Below, piece after piece: positions 29,708 to 30,213 of a stretch of DNA of 30,213 nt. The notes beneath the pieces are model-generated. The model did no database searches and was not told the origin of the DNA. It saw only the letters and a program-made list of their open reading frames with translations. The position numbers and the translations under genes are program-made. The stretch lies in IMG/VR virus record IMGVR_UViG_3300032087_001633, positions 1 through 30,213 of that record; one strand, written 5' to 3'. The first letter of the stretch is position 1. Each line of letters begins with the position of its first letter. The DNA comes from a virus.

Positions 29708-30135
29708 GATGCTGCGAATACTTCAACAGAGCACGCCGCCGTGTCTGCCTTGACTTTTATGTCGTTGATGTTATCGAACGTAGGGGTGGCGGCGGCGGTA
29801 GCCCCATCAGTGATGTCCATCTGGTCGTTAAACAGCACGTAGGTGTCTCCTGCGTCTATCTTGACGAAATACTCCTGGTTTGCACCACGGACCCTAGCCT
29901 CTACGAAGTTGGTAGAATCTAGGTTTGTGAGGCGGACATACTTGGCATCACCGTCAGTAAGGGTGGATCCTGCGTCTGCGGAGCCAAAAGAAAGGAGAGT
30001 CGCCTCAGAAGCGGTTGGTACTTGCACTATTCTGTGGTAGTACTCCGACGCCGTAATGCTCTTGACGTTCTCGGAACCTCGCGGCTGGCCGTTCAGTACG
30101 ACTTCTTCTTTTATTGTGACTGTTAGTGTTGCCAT
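29704..30135 (-). CDS. Small beta-rich virion protein, paralogue family member 3
   Basis: 143 aa (MATLTVTIKEEVVLNGQPRG). The C-terminal half resembles the proteins at 6866-7279 and 7279-7680: a 'KYVRLTNLDSTNFVEARV' strand pair, 'FVKIDAGDTYVLFND' and a terminal 'CSVEVFAAS' strand. It lies far from the other two, on the other side of the fibre block, so one copy was transposed or duplicated early. Starts five bases after a TATATTTGC element. Likely a head decoration or tail-tube-interface protein. Confidence 0.68.
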   Translation of the reverse strand: MATLTVTIKEEVVLNGQPRGSENVKSITASEYYHRIVQVPTASEATLLSFGSADAGSTLTDGDAKYVRLTNLDSTNFVEARVRGANQEYFVKIDAGDTYVLFNDQMDITDGATAAATPTFDNINDIKVKADTAACSVEVFAAS

Positions 30136-30140
30136 GACCG

Positions 30141-30148
30141 CAAATATA
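30141..30148 (-). promoter_or_regulatory. Promoter element for the 143-aa gene operon
   Basis: The minus strand reads AATTATATTTGCGGTCATG: TATATTTG, five bases, then ATG. No -33 TTG within the usual distance. Near-leaderless by the same logic as at 8789-8796. Confidence 0.55.
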
Positions 30149-30156
30149 ATTATAAA

Positions 30157-30213
30157 TCAATAACCCTTTTTCAGGCGCATGCCTCGCTTGGCCTTCTTAT
30201 TGACCTTCATTCT
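30157..30213 (-). CDS. C-terminal fragment of a basic protein, 5' end outside window
   Basis: The frame ends at TGA 30157-30159 and stays open to the window edge. The last 17 codons read MKVNKKAKRGMRLKKGY, with an Arg codon before the Met. 'KKAKRGMRLKK' almost repeats the end of the 86-aa Cys/Lys-rich protein at 7708-7968 ('KKAKCGMRLVKK'). The internal ATG at 30210 is probably not the real start; the gene likely extends past the window. Confidence 0.55.
   Translation of the reverse strand, partial: RMKVNKKAKRGMRLKKGY

Overview
This window is part of the structural and packaging half of a tailed double-stranded DNA phage, most likely one infecting a Bacteroidota (Flavobacteriia-like) host. 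The host inference rests on three things seen in the sequence. Six exact copies of the 9-mer TATATTTGC lie immediately upstream of genes and fit the Bacteroidota -7 promoter consensus TAnnTTTG. Start codons mostly lack Shine-Dalgarno sequences and often follow A/T-rich leaders such as TTAATTAAATAAAATG. Several proteins also look like structural proteins of marine and gut Bacteroidota phages, including crAss-like ones; that last point is from memory and was not searched. Nearly everything is on the minus strand, so transcription runs from high to low coordinates. One gene (27271-27675) is on the plus strand. No stretch over 300 bases lacks a gene; the longest gap, 90 bases at 25064-25153, holds a tRNA-like element.

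Layout in the direction of transcription: (a) 30213-28459, small basic or glycine-rich proteins and one beta-rich virion-type protein; (b) 28415-27665, a lysis pair (M15 peptidase and a holin-like membrane protein); (c) a lone plus-strand winged-helix-like gene whose start codon shares a CATG with the next minus-strand gene; (d) 27272-25154, small genes including a duplicated GroES-like co-chaperonin, a MazG-like pyrophosphohydrolase and a degenerate HNH-like protein; (e) the tRNA-like element; (f) a glycan cassette (glycosyltransferase with TPR-like repeats, second glycosyltransferase, AT-rich sulfotransferase); (g) large terminase and portal; (h) a baseplate/fibre block of about 9.3 kb with a BppU-like protein, two modular fibre proteins and a collagen-like fibre; (i) a cassette of tiny Cys/Lys-rich proteins; (j) two small paralogous virion proteins, scaffold, major capsid protein, a lectin-like virion protein and head-tail connector or stabilisation proteins, the last cut by the window edge.

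The portal pumps DNA with the terminase into a shell built from scaffold and capsid protein. Connector proteins close the head, and the fibre block provides host contact. No tape-measure or major tail-tube gene is visible, which is compatible with a short-tailed phage but not proof. No integrase or lysogeny module is seen. The most interesting idea is functional: threonine-rich collagen-like Gly-Pro-Thr fibres encoded in the same window as two glycosyltransferases and a sulfotransferase could mean a glycosylated, perhaps sulfated, fibre. The D-arm-less tRNA-like element directly next to that cassette is the other feature that standard annotation would probably miss.
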